Source of the DNA: Halalkalicoccus sp. CGA53
GTDB lineage: Archaea; Halobacteriota; Halobacteria; Halobacteriales; Halalkalicoccaceae
Assembly: GCF_036429475.1 (NCBI RefSeq)
Contig: NZ_CP144125.1
Location: 2,807,521-2,871,520 of the forward strand
DNA: 64,000 bases
Direction: 5' to 3'
The position numbers were made by a program, and so were the translations under genes. The notes under the pieces were generated by a model. The model saw only the letters and a list, made by a program, of their open reading frames with translations. It searched no databases and was not told where the DNA came from. Shown here piece after piece: positions 8,833-18,090 of this stretch; the first letter of the stretch is position 1, and the number at the start of each line of letters is the position of its first letter.

Positions 8833-9284
8833 GCGAGCGCACCTTCGTGATGGTCAAGCCCGACGGCGTTCAGCGCGGTCTGATCGGCGAGATCGTCTCC
8901 CGGTTCGAATCCCGAGGACTCAAACTCGTCGCGGGCAAGTTCATGGTCATCGACGACGACCTCGCGAGAGAGCACTACGGCGAGCACGAGGACAAACCGT
9001 TCTTCGAGGACCTCACCGAGTTCATCACCTCGGGACCGGTCTTCGCGATGGTCTGGGAGGGACAGGACGCGGTCGCCCAGGTGCGAACGATGATGGGCGA
9101 GACCGATCCTGCCGAGTCGGCACCGGGGACGATCCGGGGCGACTTCGGCCTCGACCTCGGGCGAAACGTCGTCCACGGCTCGGACACCGAGGAGGGCTCG
9201 GCCGAGCGCGAGATCGACCTCTTCTTCGAGGAGCGAGAACTCGTCGAGTACGAGCGGATCGACGAGCCCTGGCTCTACGAGTAG
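8829..9284 (+). CDS. ndk: Nucleoside diphosphate kinase
   Basis: This 151-residue enzyme transfers the gamma phosphate of ATP to nucleoside diphosphates. It has the start block [15 protein letters not shown], the MMGETDP region, the GTIRGDF loop and the active-site segment NVVHGSD with its phosphorylated His. The GTG start at 8829 is fixed by the overlap with the rpl24e stop (GTGA) and by the family N-terminus. Linking ndk to L7Ae, S28e and L24e is common in archaea. Confidence 0.97.
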   Translation: MSERTFVMVKPDGVQRGLIGEIVSRFESRGLKLVAGKFMVIDDDLAREHYGEHEDKPFFEDLTEFITSGPVFAMVWEGQDAVAQVRTMMGETDPAESAPGTIRGDFGLDLGRNVVHGSDTEEGSAEREIDLFFEERELVEYERIDEPWLYE

Positions 9285-9356
9285 GTTTTCGGTCGGCCGT
9301 CCTCGGTTTCGGTTGCCGGCCCGTTTCCTTTGCCGATCGAGAACGTCGAGCGGCGT

Positions 9357-10118
9357 ATGGCCGACATCGACAGCGTGCTCGTCGCGGGCGCGACCGGGGG
9401 GACCGGTCGGGAGATCCTCACCCAGCTCCGCAACACCGACCTGCACGTTCGGGCACAGACCCGATCGACCGAGAAGGCCGCCGACCTCGCCCGGCGTGGG
9501 GTCGACGAGGTCGCCGTGGCGGACCTGCTCGAACTTGACGACGCGAGGTCGCTCGTCGAGGGCTGTGACGCGGTGCTCTGTGCGGTCGGCACGCCGCCCG
9601 GACCGGGACACCTCGTCGGTCGTCGACTGGTCGACGGCGAGGGCGTCCGGCGGCTGATCGACGCCGCAGCGTCGGTCGGCATCGACCTGTTCGTCTACGA
9701 GAGTGCGATCGGCGTCGGCGACTCCCGGGAGGCGATGCCGGCTCCCTTCCGTGCGCTGATCCGGCGGTCGTTACGAGCGAAAGGGGAGTCCGAGGCGAGG
9801 CTCAGAGCCTCCAGACTCGATCACGTGATCGTTCGTCCGGGGAAGCTCACGGACGGCCCCGCGACCGGCGTACCGGTCGTCACCGACGGCGGCGAGACGG
9901 CCTACGGCCCGATCGCTCGCGCGGACGTCGCCCGGCTGATGGTCGGCGCGCTCTTCACCCCCGAGGCTCGCAACAGGACGTTCGAGGTCGTGAACGAGCC
10001 GTGGCTCCGCTCCGAGGTCGGCGATCGGGTCGAGATCGAGTGGGCGGTCCCCGAACGCCGGCCGGTCGGCTCGGACGCCGGGGGTGTCGGGGCAGGCCGA
10101 CCGGACGGAAACGGGTAG
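9357..10118 (+). CDS. NmrA/SDR-type NAD(P)-binding protein
   Basis: This 253-residue protein begins, from the ATG at 9357, with a beta strand and the atypical-SDR glycine motif GATGGTG at about residues 11-17. It then has VRAQTRS after strand 2 (pointing to NADP), a VLCAVGTPPG segment and VYESAIGVGDS in the active-site area. The classic YxxxK pair is absent. This matches NmrA-like/atypical SDR proteins, which are redox sensors or act on small electrophiles. The C-terminal 40 residues are acidic and low in complexity. It follows ndk by 72 bases and may be cotranscribed. Substrate unknown. Confidence 0.8.
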   Translation: MADIDSVLVAGATGGTGREILTQLRNTDLHVRAQTRSTEKAADLARRGVDEVAVADLLELDDARSLVEGCDAVLCAVGTPPGPGHLVGRRLVDGEGVRRLIDAAASVGIDLFVYESAIGVGDSREAMPAPFRALIRRSLRAKGESEARLRASRLDHVIVRPGKLTDGPATGVPVVTDGGETAYGPIARADVARLMVGALFTPEARNRTFEVVNEPWLRSEVGDRVEIEWAVPERRPVGSDAGGVGAGRPDGNG

Positions 10119-10284
10119 CCGGGACGAGCGACTCCCTCCGTGACCGAGCGTCCTCGACGTCCCCGCCGGCGTCGAGCACGTCGTGGGAAGCGTAGGACGC
10201 GTGTCTCGGGCTGGCGGTGACCTACGAGGGCCCCGCGGAGGCCGAGATCGAGACGACGACCGCAGGCTCGGGCGGGTGATCCGA

Positions 10285-10749
10285 TCAGACCCGGTTCCGC
10301 CAGCGTTCGGTCCCGAGCAGTTCGTCCTTCATCGCCGAACAGTGCTCTTTCGCACGCTCCTCGCCGAACTCCTCGCGCATCTCCTCGACGCACGCCTCCC
10401 AGGTACCGCCGATCCCCGCCCAGTACTCGAGGACGCTCTCTCTGTCCCAGCCCTCGGGGAGCGAGTCGAGACCGTTCACCGACTCGTCGACGACCTCCGT
10501 GAGCGCTTCGCCGTCGGTGCTCTCGGGCTCGTCCTCGAACCCCGTCGTGGAGAGCGCCGAGGCGCGGTAGACGGCCGAGCCGCCCGATTCGAGGCCGACG
10601 ACGTGAGCGGGCCGGCCGTCGGATGCGGACACCTCGGCCTCGTCGTCTTCGTCCTGCGGGAACTCGAACCCCTCGGTGAGGACGGCGGCGACGACGCCCC
10701 GACCGTTCGGCGTCGCCACCACGTCGCCCTCCTCGTAGCGCGTGCCCAT
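10285..10749 (-). CDS. Conserved-looking hypothetical protein
   Basis: A 154-residue acidic protein with no signal peptide or membrane segment. The first ~60 residues look like a small beta-barrel (EGDVVATPNGRGVVAAVL, then HVVGLESGGSAVYRASAL), as in SH3/KOW-like folds. After an acidic linker comes a helical C-terminal domain with a W-C-Trp pattern (EYWAGIGGTWEACVEEM and HCSAMKDELLGTERWR). I do not recognise a named family. It is a single gene between a plus-strand NmrA-like gene (convergent) and the end of the Liv operon. Confidence 0.65.
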   Translation of the reverse strand: MGTRYEEGDVVATPNGRGVVAAVLTEGFEFPQDEDDEAEVSASDGRPAHVVGLESGGSAVYRASALSTTGFEDEPESTDGEALTEVVDESVNGLDSLPEGWDRESVLEYWAGIGGTWEACVEEMREEFGEERAKEHCSAMKDELLGTERWRNRV

Positions 10750-10870
10750 ACGGTAGAGACCGGACGGAGCCAGGGTAACCCTTCCCCCTGAGATCGCAGG
10801 CGATACCGTTCGAGCAGGGATCGCACGAGAGATCCCTTCGAGCTGATCGCTCGAAACCGCCTCGGTTCTC

Positions 10871-11623
10871 TCAGCCGCCGAGGTAGAGCTCCGCGACCTC
10901 CGGGTGGTCGAGGATCTCCCTCGCGTCGCCGGCGAACTTCACCGTCCCCTGGTCGAGGACGTAGCCCCGATCCGAGATACCGAGCCCGGCGCGGGCGTTC
11001 TGCTCGATCATCAGGATCGAGGTCCCGAGCTCGTTGACGGTCCGGACGCTCTCGAAGACGTCCTCGACGACGGTCGGCGCGAGCCCCGCGGAAGGCTCGT
11101 CGATCAACAGCACGTCGGGCTCCATCACGAGCGCGCGGGCGAGCGCGAGCACCTGCCGTTGTCCCCCCGAGAGGCTCCGGGCCTTCGCGCCGCGTTTCTC
11201 CGCGAGCAGCGGGAACCGGTCGTAGAGGTCGACGATCACCTCCTCGCCGTCCTCGCGTGCGACCCCGCCGACCTGGAGGTTCTCGTGGACGGTGAGCGAC
11301 CCGAAGACGTTCCTGACCTGGGGCACGTAGCCGACGCCCAGCCGGACGACCTCCTCGGGGGCGGTCCCCGAGATCTCCTCGTCCCGGAGGAGCACCCGGC
11401 CGCTCCACGGTTCGATGAGGCCGAAGACCGTCCGCAGCACGGTGCTCTTGCCGGCGCCGTTCGGGCCGATCAGGCAGACGACCTCGCCCTCGCCGAGTTC
11501 GAGCGAGAGGTCGTAGAGCACCTGCAGGTCACCGTAGCCGCCGTCCACCTCGCGGAGTTCGAGGACCGGTTCCGTCGACGCCTCTGACCCACCCAGGTCA
11601 GTGACTCCGGCCTCGGCGGTCAT
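10871..11623 (-). CDS. livF: Branched-chain amino acid-type ABC transporter, ATPase LivF
   Basis: This 250-residue ABC ATPase has Walker A (GPNGAGKST), Q-loop, signature LSGGQRQ, Walker B (LLIDEPSAGLAP) and the switch His region. The EPSAGLAP after Walker B and the short size are typical of LivF. It is the last gene of a five-gene minus-strand operon livJ-livH-livM-livG-livF and overlaps livG by four bases. With LivG it should form the cytoplasmic ATPase pair of a hydrophobic-amino-acid-family importer. The true substrate may be an amino acid, amide or urea. Confidence 0.93.
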   Translation of the reverse strand: MTAEAGVTDLGGSEASTEPVLELREVDGGYGDLQVLYDLSLELGEGEVVCLIGPNGAGKSTVLRTVFGLIEPWSGRVLLRDEEISGTAPEEVVRLGVGYVPQVRNVFGSLTVHENLQVGGVAREDGEEVIVDLYDRFPLLAEKRGAKARSLSGGQRQVLALARALVMEPDVLLIDEPSAGLAPTVVEDVFESVRTVNELGTSILMIEQNARAGLGISDRGYVLDQGTVKFAGDAREILDHPEVAELYLGG

Positions 11624-12429
11624 CGTCTACCCCCGCCGAGGTACGCCTCGATCACGCGATCGTCGCCCCGCACCGTCTCGGGCGAGCCCTCGACGAGCAC
11701 CGTCCCCCGATCGAGGACGACGATCGGATCGGCGAGCCCCATGATGAACTCCATGTCGTGTTCGATGATCAGGAACGTGATCCCCGAGTCGTTCAGCTCG
11801 CGGACGTAGGAGGCGAGTTTCGCCTCGAGGACGGGGTTGACCCCCGCGACCGGCTCGTCGAGCAACAGCACGTCGGGGTCGGCCATCATCGCGCGAGCGA
11901 GCTCGAGGAGTTTGAGCTGGCCGCCCGAGAGCTCGGTCGCGGGCTGTCTCGCGAGGTGTGCGATCTCGAAGCGTTCGAGCATCTCCTCGGCACGCCGGAG
12001 GTTCGCTCGCTCCTCGTCCTCGACGGTCCCCGGGGCGGTCAGCAGCGAGAGCACCGACTCGCCGGTCTGTCCGGCCGGCCCGATCAGCATGTTCTCCCTG
12101 ACGGTCATCCCCTCGAGGCGACGTGGGGTCTGGAAGGTCCTGATCAGCCCCTCGTGGGCCACCTCGTGGGGTGCGACCCCGGTGACGTCGCGCCCGGAGA
12201 GTTCGACCGTCCCGGCGTCGGGGGTGTGGAAGCCGGAGACGAGGTCGAACAGCGTCGACTTCCCGGCCCCGTTCGGGCCGATCAGCCCCGTGATCGAGCC
12301 GCGCTCGACCGAGAACGTGGCGTCGTCGACCGCGACGAGTCCGCCGAACTCCTTCCTGAGCCCGTCGATCGAGAGCAACGGCTCCCCGCGTTCGGACCCG
12401 GATCGGTCGTCCTGCTCGGAGACGGTCAT
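11620..12429 (-). CDS. livG: Branched-chain amino acid-type ABC transporter, ATPase LivG
   Basis: The protein has 269 residues from the ATG at 12429, which overlaps the livM stop. It shows Walker A (GPNGAGKST), the LivG-typical GLIRTFQTPR segment after the Q-loop, signature LSGGQLK, Walker B (LLLDEPVAGVNP) and IEHDMEFIMGLAD, the diagnostic C-terminal block of LivG. The N-terminus carries about 15 extra acidic and Ser-rich residues. It pairs with LivF. Confidence 0.94.
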   Translation of the reverse strand: MTVSEQDDRSGSERGEPLLSIDGLRKEFGGLVAVDDATFSVERGSITGLIGPNGAGKSTLFDLVSGFHTPDAGTVELSGRDVTGVAPHEVAHEGLIRTFQTPRRLEGMTVRENMLIGPAGQTGESVLSLLTAPGTVEDEERANLRRAEEMLERFEIAHLARQPATELSGGQLKLLELARAMMADPDVLLLDEPVAGVNPVLEAKLASYVRELNDSGITFLIIEHDMEFIMGLADPIVVLDRGTVLVEGSPETVRGDDRVIEAYLGGGRR

Positions 12430-13538
12430 CTGTCCGCCTCCCGGGCCGCCTCCGGCCAGATGTGTTCGTGCTGGGGGGGCAACAGTCCGTCCGGCTTGTA
12501 CCGGACCACGAGGATCACGAGCAGCCCGATCAGGAAGAGCCGGAGCGGAGCGATGTCGACCCCCGCGAGCAGCGGGAGCGCGTTGACCAGCCGGGTCCCC
12601 TCGAGGATCGCGATCACCGAGAGCCCGCCGAGGATCGCGCCGCGGTTGCTGCCGCTGCCCCCGAGGATCACCGCGATCCAGACGTAGAACGTCTCGATCG
12701 CCATGAGATCCGAGGGATCGAGATACCGGTTGAAGTGGACGTAGAAGACGCCGGCGATCGCCATGATCACGCTCCCGAGGACGAACGCCTGGAGCTTGAA
12801 CCGGAAGGTGTCCTTGCCGAGCGCGCGAGCGAGGTCCTCGTCGGCGCGGATCGTCCGGAGGACGCGTCCCCACGGCGAGCACTGGATCCGCCGAAGCAGG
12901 AGGAAGACCAGGAGGACGAGCGTCGTGACCGCGAGGAACTCGAGGAGCGAGTTCGTGAGCCCGCGGGTGAGTTCGATCTGGGCGATCCCGAGGTTGAGAC
13001 GGACCTGCGGGATCGCCTCGCCGACCCCCCTGAGGATCGGCGGGATGCCGGCGATGCCGAGACCGCCGGCGGTGAGCCAGCGCTCGTTGAGCATGACGAG
13101 CCTGATCACCTCCGCGAAACCGAGCGTCGCGATGGCGAGGTAGTCGCCCCGGAGCCGGAGCGTCGGAACCGCGATTAGGAGGGCGACGACCGCGCTCGCG
13201 ACGATCGCCACGAGGAGGCCGACGATCGGGTGTAGTTCGAGCGGGATCGGCGCGCTCGGGGCGGTCACGAGCGCCGCGCTGTAGGCGCCGATCCCCCAGA
13301 ACGCGACGACGCTGAAGTTCACCAGCCCGGCGTAGCCCCACTGGACGTTCAGCCCGAGCGAGAGTAGGACGTACATCCCGGCGAGGCCGAGCAGGAACAG
13401 CAGGTAGCCCCCGCTGAGCTGGCCGGAGACGAGCGCGAGGGCGACCGCCGAGACGAAGCCGATCACCAGCACCGCCGCGAAGCGTTCGCCCTGCGAGTAC
13501 GAGTCGACGTGGCCGCGGACCGCGTCGACGACGCTCAT
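12426..13538 (-). CDS. livM: Branched-chain amino acid-type ABC transporter, permease LivM
   Basis: This 370-residue integral membrane protein has about nine or ten hydrophobic segments. It contains LivM hallmarks: SLGLNVQWGYAGLVNFS early, the cytoplasmic LRLRGDYLAIATLGFAEV block, and the coupling region GRVLRTIRADEDLARALG facing the ATPases. The ATG at 13538 overlaps the livH stop. With LivH it forms the transmembrane path. Confidence 0.94.
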   Translation of the reverse strand: MSVVDAVRGHVDSYSQGERFAAVLVIGFVSAVALALVSGQLSGGYLLFLLGLAGMYVLLSLGLNVQWGYAGLVNFSVVAFWGIGAYSAALVTAPSAPIPLELHPIVGLLVAIVASAVVALLIAVPTLRLRGDYLAIATLGFAEVIRLVMLNERWLTAGGLGIAGIPPILRGVGEAIPQVRLNLGIAQIELTRGLTNSLLEFLAVTTLVLLVFLLLRRIQCSPWGRVLRTIRADEDLARALGKDTFRFKLQAFVLGSVIMAIAGVFYVHFNRYLDPSDLMAIETFYVWIAVILGGSGSNRGAILGGLSVIAILEGTRLVNALPLLAGVDIAPLRLFLIGLLVILVVRYKPDGLLPPQHEHIWPEAAREADR

Positions 13539-14413
13539 GCGGACTCCTTTCCTCCCATGATACCGCTCGGTCGGAACAGCAGGATCAGGATCATGATGAC
13601 GAAGGCGACGGCGGCCTTGTACTCGGTGCCGATCCCCGGCACGAGCGGGGTGAGCTCGTGAGCCATCCCGATGGCGAAGCCGCCGAGCATCGCGCCGTAG
13701 ACGCTCCCGATCCCGCCGAGGATCACCGCCGCGAACAGCACGAGCAGGATGTCGAAGCCCATCTGCGGACGGACGATCGTGTCGAGTCCGAGGAAGACCC
13801 CGCCGGCGGCGGCGAGCCCGCCACCGATGACCCACATCGCGGTCGTCACGGTTCTCGTCCGGATCCCGCTCACCCGCGCGAGGTCGGGGTCGTCGGCGGT
13901 CGCGCGCATCTTCCGCCCGAGCGAGGTGTACTGCAACAACAGGTGCAGCGAGAGGACGAGCACGACCGTGCTCGCGACGATGGCGATGCTCCGGGGCGAG
14001 GCGGCGATCCCGGTCGCCTCGTGGAGTACCTCGACGCGGCCCCGTCCACCGACGTCGTAGCTCCTGGGGTCGGAGCCGAAACCGGTGATGAGCACGGCGC
14101 GGTAACAGAGCGCGACGCCGATGCTCGCGATGAGCAGCTCAAGCGGTCCGACGTCGAGCGGTTCGAAGACGACGCGCTCGGTCGCGACGCCCACCGCCGC
14201 ACCGACGCCGATCCCGACGATCGCGGCGACGACGAACGGGAGTCCGAGCACCGTGTTCGCGGTGATCGCGCCGAAGGCCCCGACGGCCATCAGGTCACCG
14301 TGGGCGAAGTTGGGGAAGTTCGCGATGTTGTAGACGAGCGAGAGGCCGATCGCACCCAGGACGATGATACAGCTGAAGATGACGCCGTCGGCGACGAGCT
14401 GGAGCGCGCACAC
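13535..14413 (-). CDS. livH: Branched-chain amino acid-type ABC transporter, permease LivH
   Basis: A 292-residue permease with hydrophobic segments throughout. It has the LivH start LSLVYNIANFPNFAHGDLM, the coupling-helix region GRKMRATADDPDLARVSGI, and the ILGGIGSVYGAMLGG segment shared by LivH/UrtB. It begins 50 bases after the end of livJ and overlaps livM by four bases. Confidence 0.94.
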   Translation of the reverse strand: MCALQLVADGVIFSCIIVLGAIGLSLVYNIANFPNFAHGDLMAVGAFGAITANTVLGLPFVVAAIVGIGVGAAVGVATERVVFEPLDVGPLELLIASIGVALCYRAVLITGFGSDPRSYDVGGRGRVEVLHEATGIAASPRSIAIVASTVVLVLSLHLLLQYTSLGRKMRATADDPDLARVSGIRTRTVTTAMWVIGGGLAAAGGVFLGLDTIVRPQMGFDILLVLFAAVILGGIGSVYGAMLGGFAIGMAHELTPLVPGIGTEYKAAVAFVIMILILLFRPSGIMGGKESA

Positions 14414-14463
14414 GGCTTACCTCGAGACCCTCCCGTGATCTCGCCGGTCCGATCGCGAGTCGG

Positions 14464-15801
14464 TCATCCCTCGAGGAACTCGCCGTAGGCGTACTCGTGG
14501 TCCTCGACGGAGTAGATCTGGTAGAAGCCGGTCGGATCGCCGTTCTCGTCGAGGTCGATCGGCCCGCTCACCCCCTGGTAGTCGACGTCGTCGGGTCCGC
14601 CGTCGGCCAGCACCTCCTTCGCCTCCTCGAAGCTGAACACCTCCTCGCCCTCGGGACGGGTCACGTCGCGGATCACCTCCTCGATCGCAGCGGCGTCGAA
14701 CTCCCCCGCGGCCTCGATCGCAATCGCGCTCAGCGTGATCGCGTCGTAGGTGTACGCCGACCAGACCGTCGGGGTCTCGCCGAACTCCTCCTCGAACCGG
14801 GACTCGAACTCCTGGTAGCTCTCCTGGTCGAGCGGCGCGCTCTCGGTGACGCCCATCATCCCGTCGTGGCTGCCGGGTTCGGTGTTCTCGAGGATCGTGT
14901 CTGCGATCGTGCTCTCGGCGCCGTAGTAGCGAAACTCCTCGTGGTAGCCCTGGTCGAACGCCTCGTTGACGAAGACGATGAACTCGTCGGCGTACGTGAT
15001 GAAGAGCCAGGCGTCGGCGCCGGAGTCGGCCATCTCCGAGAGCTCGCCGCTGTAGGAGGCGTCGCCCTCCTCGTGGGGCTCGTTGTAGGCGACCTCGCCG
15101 TCGAACTCCGATTCGAACACCTCCGACAGCGAGAGCCCGTAGTCGTTGTTCACCCAGGTGACGGCGACGCTATCGTGGCCCTCCTCGGCGATGAGGTCGG
15201 CGAGCGCCGCCCCCTTCGCCGCGCCGCTCGGGCTCGTCCGCAGGAGGTCCGGCGCCTCCGAAAGCACCGCCCCCGTGCTGTTCTGGCTGATCTGGACGAC
15301 GTCCGCGTCCTCGACGACGCTGTCGTGGATCGCCATCGAGACGCCGCTTCCCACCGCGGCGATCAGGATCGGCACTCCCTCCTGCTGGACGAGGCGCTGG
15401 GCGGCGCTCACACCCGCCTCGTTTCGCGTCTCGGAGTCCTCGACGATCACCTCGAGTTCGCGGTCGTCGGGGCCGACGCCGGCCGCGTTCACGTCCTCCA
15501 GCGCGAGTTCGAGCCCCGCCTGGTTCCGCTCGCCGTAGGGCGCGAGCGACCCCGTAAGCGAGTCGACCATCCCGATGACGTACGCCTCCCCGTCGTCGGC
15601 GTCCGTGTCGTCCGCCTCGTCGGTGTCGTCGGTCTCTACGTCGTCGGCGCCCTCGTCGTCGGCCCCGGCCGGCTCCCCGTCGTCACCGTCATCGATGTCC
15701 TCGACGCAGCCGGCGAGGAGCAGGAATCCGGCCGTTCCCCCCGTTCCCGCGAGCACGCGACGCCGGGAGACGCGCGGCCCGTTCGTGGTGTGGTCTGTCA
15801 T
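14464..15801 (-). CDS. livJ: Liv-type ABC transporter substrate-binding lipoprotein
   Basis: This 445-residue protein starts with a Tat signal (SRRRVLAG) and lipobox (LLLAGC), followed by an Asp/Glu/Thr-rich linker of about 45 residues that spaces it from the membrane. The type I periplasmic-binding fold begins with IGMVDSLTGSLAPYGE and continues with VIVEDSETRNEAG, AQRLVQQEGVPILIAAVGS and TSPSGAAKG. The ligand could be branched-chain amino acids, amides or urea; the binding residues do not let me decide. It is the first gene of the liv operon, with a TATA box about 30 bases upstream. Confidence 0.92.
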   Translation of the reverse strand: MTDHTTNGPRVSRRRVLAGTGGTAGFLLLAGCVEDIDDGDDGEPAGADDEGADDVETDDTDEADDTDADDGEAYVIGMVDSLTGSLAPYGERNQAGLELALEDVNAAGVGPDDRELEVIVEDSETRNEAGVSAAQRLVQQEGVPILIAAVGSGVSMAIHDSVVEDADVVQISQNSTGAVLSEAPDLLRTSPSGAAKGAALADLIAEEGHDSVAVTWVNNDYGLSLSEVFESEFDGEVAYNEPHEEGDASYSGELSEMADSGADAWLFITYADEFIVFVNEAFDQGYHEEFRYYGAESTIADTILENTEPGSHDGMMGVTESAPLDQESYQEFESRFEEEFGETPTVWSAYTYDAITLSAIAIEAAGEFDAAAIEEVIRDVTRPEGEEVFSFEEAKEVLADGGPDDVDYQGVSGPIDLDENGDPTGFYQIYSVEDHEYAYGEFLEG

Positions 15802-15827
15802 ACCGTGGGCGGCAGTACTCGGAGGGG

Positions 15828-15834
15828 ATATATA
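15828..15834 (-). promoter_or_regulatory. TATA box of the liv operon
   Basis: ATATATA, centred about 30 bases before the livJ ATG, inside a clearly AT-rich stretch. The spacing predicts a leaderless or nearly leaderless transcript. Confidence 0.65.
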
Positions 15835-15970
15835 TTTCTATACGTGCGGTCGACACCGGTTCCGACGGACGTGGTCGGTTTCCCGATGGGTTTCCGAGTT
15901 CGTCGGGATCGTTAGTTACCCGAGTCGACCGGAGCGAAACGACCGCATCGGACGGACGAGATCGCCCCTC

Positions 15971-17038
15971 TCAGTCCGCGCTCGCGGGCCGGAGACGCGT
16001 GTCGAGTTCGCCCGCGTCGATCTCGGCCTCGATCTCACGGGCCGCATCGACCATGTTCTTCGTCTTCCCGTAGGCGACGTTCCTCGGCAGGAGCTTCAGC
16101 CCGCAGTCCGGGCTCACCGTCAGCCGGTCGGCCGGGACGATCTCGAGGCCCCTCTTGATGTTCTCCTTGATCTCGGGGACCGACTCGACGCGCGCGTCGT
16201 GGGCGTCGGTGACGCCGAGCGCGAGGTTCGCGGTGAACTCGGGTTCGCGGAAGACGTCGAGCTGGTCGTAGTCGCCGTTTGCGAGTTCGAGGTCGAACTC
16301 GTCGACCGGATAGTCGAGGATCTCGGGATAGATCCGCGAGTAGTCGCCGTAACAGACGTGAAGTCCGAGGTAGACGTCGTCGGGAATCCCCTTCGCGATC
16401 CGCTCCAGACAGCCGCCGACGATGGCGTGGTCGTCGGGCGTCGTCGCGAGCGCGGGTTCGTCGATCTGGATGTAGCGCGCACCCGCCTCGACGAGCTTCT
16501 CGATCTCCTCGTTCACCAGATCCGCGAGGTCGTACGCGAGCGCCTCCGTGTCCTCGTACGCCTCGTTGAAACTCCAGTTCGCGAGCGTGTACGGCCCCGT
16601 GATCGGCACCTTCACCGGCCGCTCCGTCACGCCCGCGGTGAACTCGTACTCGTCGACCAGCCACGTCTCTCCGTACCGGACCTCGCTCACGACGCTCGGC
16701 TTGTCGAAGTAGTTGTGCCCCCAGACCTTGACGGGGCCGTTGAACTGGTAGCCGTCGATCCGGTGGGCGAAGTACTCGACCATCTCCGTCCTCCGCATCT
16801 CCCCGTCGACGACGACGTCGAGGCCCGCCCGCTCGTGCTCGTTCGCGATCAGCCGGGAGGCGTCGTCGGTCGCCTCCGCCCAGTCCTCGTCGTCGAAGCC
16901 GTGGTCGGGGTCCTCGTAGAGCTCTCGCACCCGGTTGAGCCACGTCGGCTTCGGGTAGCTCCCCACCACGGTCGTGAGGACGAACGTCTCGTTCTCGTGG
17001 TCCTCGCGCCTGAACTGTTCTCTGGCCTGCTGACTCAT
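15971..17038 (-). CDS. metE: Methionine synthase, catalytic half (MetE C-terminal-type)
   Basis: This 355-residue TIM barrel matches the catalytic half of cobalamin-independent methionine synthase. The zinc ligands are visible: GLHVCYGDY (His and Cys), an acidic ligand downstream, and SPDCGLK (second Cys). Substrate-binding segments include TVVGSYPKP near residue 24, VDGEMRRTEM and IQIDEPAL. It transfers a methyl group to homocysteine. Archaeal core-MetE proteins may use a corrinoid or other methyl donor instead of polyglutamyl folate (known for relatives, not shown here). Its ATG overlaps the stop of the upstream half by four bases, so the two are translated together. Confidence 0.92.
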   Translation of the reverse strand: MSQQAREQFRREDHENETFVLTTVVGSYPKPTWLNRVRELYEDPDHGFDDEDWAEATDDASRLIANEHERAGLDVVVDGEMRRTEMVEYFAHRIDGYQFNGPVKVWGHNYFDKPSVVSEVRYGETWLVDEYEFTAGVTERPVKVPITGPYTLANWSFNEAYEDTEALAYDLADLVNEEIEKLVEAGARYIQIDEPALATTPDDHAIVGGCLERIAKGIPDDVYLGLHVCYGDYSRIYPEILDYPVDEFDLELANGDYDQLDVFREPEFTANLALGVTDAHDARVESVPEIKENIKRGLEIVPADRLTVSPDCGLKLLPRNVAYGKTKNMVDAAREIEAEIDAGELDTRLRPASAD

Positions 17039-18027
17039 GCGTTCACCTCCGTCGTCCGCTCGGTCGCCGCGGCTGCGAGCGTCGCCAGTTTCTCCTCGTA
17101 CCTGTTCTCGGGCAGGTAGAACAGCTCCGTGTTCGAGCTGAGGGTGATCCGGTCGAACTCCTGAGCCGGGAGCCGGTCGGTGATCCACTCGACCCGGTCG
17201 CGCACCGTCTCGGGGCTCTCGACGAGCGTGTTCTGTCCGTCGACCAGCCCCAGCGCGATCGAATCCTTCGTCCCGTACTCCTGTACGTTGTAGAGGTTGT
17301 CGTCGACCTCGCTCACGAAGTCGTAGCCGATGGCGTCGACGTCGGCGTCGAGCAGGTGGGCGTGGACCTTCTCGGTGAGCGCTCCCCAGTAGGTGTGGAC
17401 GACGACGTCGGCGTCGGTCGCCCCGGCGACGAGATCGATCGCCTCGCTCGCACGTTCGTCCTCGCCGTCTCCCGGTGGATCGACGACCAGCGACGGCTCG
17501 AGCAGGGTGAGCGTCTCGTGGTCGGGAAAGCGGTCGATCTCTCCCGCGAGGAACTCGGCGACCGCCTCGAGGAACTCCCCCTCGCCGTAGTGTTCGTCGG
17601 TCGCGAGATCGGCGAGCGAGTACGGTCCCGGGAGCACCGCCGAAAGCGAATCGGTGTGTTCGGCGGCGGCCGCGAGTTCGGCGGCGACGTCGCCGCTCTC
17701 GACGAGCGGGCCCTCGACGACCGGGTCGCGGTAGAAGTTGTTGTTGTCGTAGTAGCGGACGATACCTCCGGTATCGACGTTCTCGTGGACGGTCAGCGGG
17801 TGGGCGAGCATGTCGTCCCACCGCGCCTGGCCCTCCACGACGAGGTCGATACCGGCCTGATCGCCGATCAGTTCCTCGCGAACCTCCTCGTAGACGGCCT
17901 CGATCGCCTCGTCCTCGTCGCCGTCGATGAGGTCGTGTTTCTGGTGGCCCTTCAGCGATGAGAGTCGCTCTTTCGCCCAGTCCGGGAGCGGGTAGAGCCC
18001 CGGCGTGCTCGATACGAGTTCTGGCAT
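17035..18027 (-). CDS. MetE-like protein lacking zinc cysteines (upstream half)
   Basis: This 330-residue protein belongs to the MetE/UROD-like TIM-barrel family and is encoded directly before the catalytic half. The segments equivalent to the zinc site read VVHTYWG and LSSNTELFYLPENR: the His remains but both cysteines are replaced (Tyr and Thr). It is therefore probably not a catalyst alone. In bacterial MetE an N-terminal barrel without zinc is fused to the catalytic barrel, and the gene pair looks like a split version. A leaderless promoter (18054-18063) precedes its ATG. Confidence 0.88.
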   Translation of the reverse strand: MPELVSSTPGLYPLPDWAKERLSSLKGHQKHDLIDGDEDEAIEAVYEEVREELIGDQAGIDLVVEGQARWDDMLAHPLTVHENVDTGGIVRYYDNNNFYRDPVVEGPLVESGDVAAELAAAAEHTDSLSAVLPGPYSLADLATDEHYGEGEFLEAVAEFLAGEIDRFPDHETLTLLEPSLVVDPPGDGEDERASEAIDLVAGATDADVVVHTYWGALTEKVHAHLLDADVDAIGYDFVSEVDDNLYNVQEYGTKDSIALGLVDGQNTLVESPETVRDRVEWITDRLPAQEFDRITLSSNTELFYLPENRYEEKLATLAAAATERTTEVNA

Positions 18028-18053
18028 CTCATCGCCGCTACGCCATGCGACTC

Positions 18054-18063
18054 TTTAATATTT
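18054..18063 (-). promoter_or_regulatory. TATA box of the split metE operon
   Basis: The stretch TTTAATATTT on the plus strand (AAATATTAAA on the coding strand) lies about 30 bases before the ATG at 18027. This predicts a leaderless mRNA. Confidence 0.6.
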
Positions 18064-18090
18064 CCCATATCGTCCTATGCCCGAGAGTTA

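Noticed and set aside
10190-10279. Short plus-strand frame ending in an acidic, coding-like sequence
   Set aside because: It is closed by an upstream TAG with no start codon, and is too short to call a gene.
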